The notes beneath the pieces are model-generated. The model was not told the DNA's origin and did no database searches. It worked only from the letters and a program-made list of their open reading frames with translations. Below are positions 61,087-64,000 of a stretch of 64,000 nt of DNA, in pieces; the first letter of the stretch is position 1; each line of letters starts with the position of its first letter. The position numbers and the translations under genes are program-made. Origin of the DNA: Albibacterium sp035514885. GTDB lineage: Bacteria > Bacteroidota > Bacteroidia > Sphingobacteriales > Sphingobacteriaceae. The stretch spans positions 372,001 to 436,000 of the forward strand of contig NZ_DATJCH010000012.1 of NCBI RefSeq assembly GCF_035514885.1, read 5' to 3'.

Positions 61087-62136
61087 TTGAAAAAGTCAAT
61101 TCTTAAGAAACCGATACTAGTCATAAAATTTGGAACAGCATCAATCACTACCAATAACGGAGAACTGGATGAGCAGGTAATTGCTGATATAGCTCAACAA
61201 GTTGCACAAATTCATTCCCAATATCACATTGTTTTAGTTTCTTCGGGAGCGGTTGCCGCGGGTAAATCATTTATACAGAATTATAAGAAAGGTCTGAGCG
61301 AAAGAAAGGCTGCTGCTGCTATTGGAAATACTTTATTGCTTAATAAATACTCGCAGTATTTTACACCTTATGGTATCCACATTGCACAAAGCCTAAGTGA
61401 GCGTACTCATTTTTCTAACCGTAAGCAGTTTCTTCAGTTAAAGAAGACCTACGAAAAGCTTTGGGAGAATAATATTATTCCAATAGCGAATGAAAACGAC
61501 GTTGTCAGCAATTTAGAGCTTAAGTTTTCTGACAATGATGAGCTGGCAACTTTGATTGCTGTGGGTTTTAATGCATCTTTGTTATTATTCAGTACTTCGG
61601 TTCCTGGCGTATTGGATGCTAAAGGAGAGGTGATTACAGCACTGGATACCAGCGATAAGTCGGTTTTACAGTTAGCGAATAAGGAGAAGTCAGCATCTGG
61701 ATTAGGAGGAATGACTTCCAAATTGACTTATACACGTTTGGCAAATCAAATGGGTATTAAGGCCGTAATTTTTGGAATAAGGACTGAAGATGGTATCTTG
61801 AAAGCTATTAAAGGTGAGACAGGAACGGTTTGTAAGGCTCAGCCATGTTCCATGTCGGCGAGAAATCGTTGGCTTGCAAGCGGAAGCCTGATAAAAGGCA
61901 AGGTAAAGGTTGATTTAGGAGCAACAGCTGCTTTAAATAAAAGATTTAGCTTGCTGGCTGTAGGAGTAAAGGAGGTGATTGGAGATTTTGAGCATGGGGA
62001 GGTGATTGAGATTCTGGATGAAGATAACCATGCGATTGCAGTAGCAAAAACCAGAATTTCATCGGGAGAACTGATAAAGAATTTAAAAACGCAGAATTTT
62101 GAAGTGGCAAATGCCAATGATATTGTATTTATATAA
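61087..62136 (+). CDS. proB: Glutamate 5-kinase
   Basis: This enzyme phosphorylates glutamate in the first step of proline synthesis. The amino-acid kinase domain starts ILVIKFGTASITTNNGEL and has VLVSSGAVAAG and NENDVV. A C-terminal PUA domain (about 265-345) follows. No ATG fits the start; TTG at 61087 (MKKSILKKPIL, 349 residues) is preferred, and TTG at 61054 is the alternative. proA follows after 20 bases as one operon. Confidence 0.94.
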   Translation: MKKSILKKPILVIKFGTASITTNNGELDEQVIADIAQQVAQIHSQYHIVLVSSGAVAAGKSFIQNYKKGLSERKAAAAIGNTLLLNKYSQYFTPYGIHIAQSLSERTHFSNRKQFLQLKKTYEKLWENNIIPIANENDVVSNLELKFSDNDELATLIAVGFNASLLLFSTSVPGVLDAKGEVITALDTSDKSVLQLANKEKSASGLGGMTSKLTYTRLANQMGIKAVIFGIRTEDGILKAIKGETGTVCKAQPCSMSARNRWLASGSLIKGKVKVDLGATAALNKRFSLLAVGVKEVIGDFEHGEVIEILDEDNHAIAVAKTRISSGELIKNLKTQNFEVANANDIVFI

Positions 62137-62156
62137 ACCTTACGATTCATAGACAA

Positions 62157-63404
62157 ATGGAGAATATTCAAGACATCCTTAAAAGTGCAGCGAAAGCAAC
62201 TACGGTGGTTCAAGCTCTTTCTGAAGAAGTTAAAGTGTCTTTGCTGAAAGAGCTTTCAGCACGGCTAAAAAACTCTAAGAAAGAAATCCTTGCTAGTAAT
62301 TTGTTGGATTTAAATAAAATGGATGATGCTGACCCCAAGAAAGATCGTTTGGTTTTGACGGACGCTCGTATTGATGACTTATCATCCAGTTTAGATGAGA
62401 TTGCTGCCTTGCCAGATCCGGCCAATCAAGTGATTGTTGAAAGAACATTGGATAATGGATTGCAGGTTATAAAGAAAACCGTGCCTTTGGGAGTGGTAGG
62501 AGTGATCTATGAGTCGAGGCCAAATGTAACGATTGACGTAGCCGCTTTGTGCATACGTTCAGGGAACGTTTGTTTGCTTCGTGGAGGTAGCGATGCTTTT
62601 CATACAAATACGATCTTGGTAGAGCTTATTCATCAATGTCTGGATAGGTTTAATATTGATCGGGCTATTGTTCAGCTTTTACCGGTTGATCGCCGTTTTG
62701 TGGATGAACTATTGAATGCTTCAAAATACGTAGATATCATTATTCCTCGTGGTTCTGATCAACTGATTCAGTTTGTGAGAAATAACTCGAAAGTTCCGGT
62801 AATAGAAACAGGTGCCGGCGTATGCCATACCTATGTGGAAGCGAGCGCAGATTTGCAGAAAGCAGTCGATATTGTTGTGAATGCTAAAGTTACCCGGCCA
62901 TCGGTATGCAATGCATTGGATACGGTTATTGTAGACCGTGCTATTGCTGAACCTTTTCTTGACTTGTTGGCTCCTAAACTGTCTGATTATCAAGTAGAAA
63001 TATTTGCTGATAAAGAATCATTTGATATTTTATCTCATGCTGATTATAAGGATTTAAAGCATGCTGATAATGAAGATTTCGGTCGTGAGTTTTTAGATAT
63101 GAAATGCTCTGTTAAGGTATTGGACAATATAGATGAAGCTTTAGATCATATTTCCAACTTCTCATCCAAACATTCGGAAGCCATTGTTTCAAAGGATGCC
63201 GATAAGCAGTTGCGCTTTTTAAATGAAGTAGACGCTGCAGCCGTTTATGTGAATGCTTCTACGCGTTTTACCGATGGTGGTGTATTTGGTTTGGGTGCAG
63301 AAATTGGTATCTCTACTCAGAAACTGCATGCCCGCGGACCCTTCGCATTGGAGAAATTGGTTACTGAAAAGTGGTTGATTAGGGGTGACGGACAAGTCAG
63401 GTAG
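62157..63404 (+). CDS. proA: Glutamate-5-semialdehyde dehydrogenase (gamma-glutamyl phosphate reductase)
   Basis: This 415-residue enzyme reduces gamma-glutamyl phosphate with NADPH to the semialdehyde that cyclises toward proline. Conserved blocks are VPLGVVGVIYESRPNVT, CLLRGGSDAFHTN and the catalytic Cys region RPSVCNALDTVIVD. The C-terminal FTDGGVFGLGAEIGIST is also typical. It is the second gene of the proB-proA operon. Confidence 0.96.
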   Translation: MENIQDILKSAAKATTVVQALSEEVKVSLLKELSARLKNSKKEILASNLLDLNKMDDADPKKDRLVLTDARIDDLSSSLDEIAALPDPANQVIVERTLDNGLQVIKKTVPLGVVGVIYESRPNVTIDVAALCIRSGNVCLLRGGSDAFHTNTILVELIHQCLDRFNIDRAIVQLLPVDRRFVDELLNASKYVDIIIPRGSDQLIQFVRNNSKVPVIETGAGVCHTYVEASADLQKAVDIVVNAKVTRPSVCNALDTVIVDRAIAEPFLDLLAPKLSDYQVEIFADKESFDILSHADYKDLKHADNEDFGREFLDMKCSVKVLDNIDEALDHISNFSSKHSEAIVSKDADKQLRFLNEVDAAAVYVNASTRFTDGGVFGLGAEIGISTQKLHARGPFALEKLVTEKWLIRGDGQVR

Positions 63405-63508
63405 TCTTTTTAAGGTTTAGTTTATTTATTTATATTAGCGTAAGGAATTTTTAGGTCCACGCTCGAAATCCGCTATAAACTAATTTCTTACAACATGATT
63501 AATGTTTT

Positions 63509-64000
63509 ATGACTTGGAAAAACTTCTTCCTGCTGGCCGGTCCTTTATCTTTTTTAATTATCAAGTATATCCATTTTGAAGGCTTGTCGCCTGAAGGGCA
63601 GGCCGTTTTGGCTTGTACTTGCTGGGTAGCGATTTGGTGGATCAGTGAGGCTGCAGAACTTCCAGTTACTTCCATATTACCATTAGCCATAATACCACTG
63701 GCTGGCGGCTTAACAATCGATCAGACTGCAACTTCTTATGCCAATCCTTTAATTTTTCTCTTTATGGGTGGCTTTATAATTGGCCTTGCCATTGAGAAAT
63801 GGGGCTTGCACCAACGAATTGCTTATAAAATTATTGATTTTGTAGGGAAGGGAGAGAAGCGGATGATTTTGGGTTTTATGCTGGCGACTGGCTTCTTATC
63901 TATGTGGCTATCCAATACCGCTACAACTATTATGATGCTACCGATTGGCTTATCGGTTATAAAGCATATGGGTGAGCGACAACCATTTTCTCGTAGTTTA
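63509..64000 (+). CDS. DASS/SLC13-family anion transporter, cut by window edge
   Basis: The frame opens at the ATG 63509 and runs off the end (164 residues). Multiple hydrophobic segments, AIWWISEAAELPVTSILP, FLFMGGFIIGLAIEKWGLH and the sodium/substrate motif WLSNTATTIMMLPI (SNT) identify a divalent anion:sodium symporter. Full-length proteins are about 450-500 residues. The substrate (dicarboxylate, citrate or sulfate) cannot be told. Confidence 0.93.
   Translation, partial: MTWKNFFLLAGPLSFLIIKYIHFEGLSPEGQAVLACTCWVAIWWISEAAELPVTSILPLAIIPLAGGLTIDQTATSYANPLIFLFMGGFIIGLAIEKWGLHQRIAYKIIDFVGKGEKRMILGFMLATGFLSMWLSNTATTIMMLPIGLSVIKHMGERQPFSRSL

Noticed and set aside
1..64000. CRISPR arrays, phage or transposase genes
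   Set aside because: No regularly spaced repeats, Cas, phage structural or transposase proteins were found on either strand.

Overview
The window looks like ordinary chromosome from a member of the Bacteroidota, most likely Sphingobacteriales/Sphingobacteriaceae (Pedobacter/Solitalea-like; the genus is a guess). The reasons are AT-rich DNA, promoters of the TTTG-N19-21-TAnnTTTG type, weak Shine-Dalgarno signals, a TonB-dependent receptor with a carboxypeptidase-regulatory N-terminal domain, a 643-residue ribosomal protein S1, DUF3822 beside rsmD, DUF2795, and many small lipoproteins with an SxC or GAC lipobox. I see no rRNA, CRISPR array, insertion sequence, prophage or plasmid gene.

Layout. 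1-3.3 kb: an edge-truncated TonB receptor with a small Cys/His secreted protein upstream, then xerD. 3.3-6.2 kb: tRNA-His, an acyltransferase, and an Ada-like/AlkB-like DNA alkylation repair pair. 6.2-10.9 kb: a tetR-tolC-emrA-emrB efflux operon on the minus strand with a long palindromic operator before tetR. 11-20.7 kb: single genes, including an MFS porter, a Dps ferritin, purU, a plastocyanin/azurin-like copper protein, asnB, pnuC, mgtC and several lipoproteins. 20.7-36.4 kb: housekeeping genes rpsA, cmk, arfB, ccmE-ccmF, a DUF2520 gene, kdsC-like, maf, a frameshifted SRPBCC gene after pyrE, a Nudix gene, coaD, rsmD, DUF3822, a RecD-like helicase and two M16 peptidases. 36.9-46.7 kb: tRNA-Leu, purB, an ECF sigma factor with a membrane protein that joins an anti-sigma-like N-terminus to a trypsin-like protease, a cobalamin adenosyltransferase, yidC, pyrG, a DEAD-box helicase and tRNA-Arg. 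46.7-55.3 kb: an orphan histidine kinase, ppnP, a double VOC protein, an SDR and a DevBCA-TolC-like ABC exporter. 55.5-64 kb: a membrane nucleotide-sugar dehydratase, a glycine-zipper lipoprotein, an MBL hydrolase, a double DUF1080 lipoprotein, proB-proA and the start of a DASS/SLC13 transporter.

Most of the window is normal core genome. The points most worth a second look are: the sigma factor/fused anti-sigma-protease pair (38912-40586); the CcmE with Cys in place of the usual heme-binding His; the small Cys/His protein encoded ahead of the TonB receptor; the one-base frameshift in the SRPBCC gene after pyrE; the exact 44-base palindrome at 59213-59256; and the tRNA-Arg terminator that lies inside the end of the opposing kinase gene.
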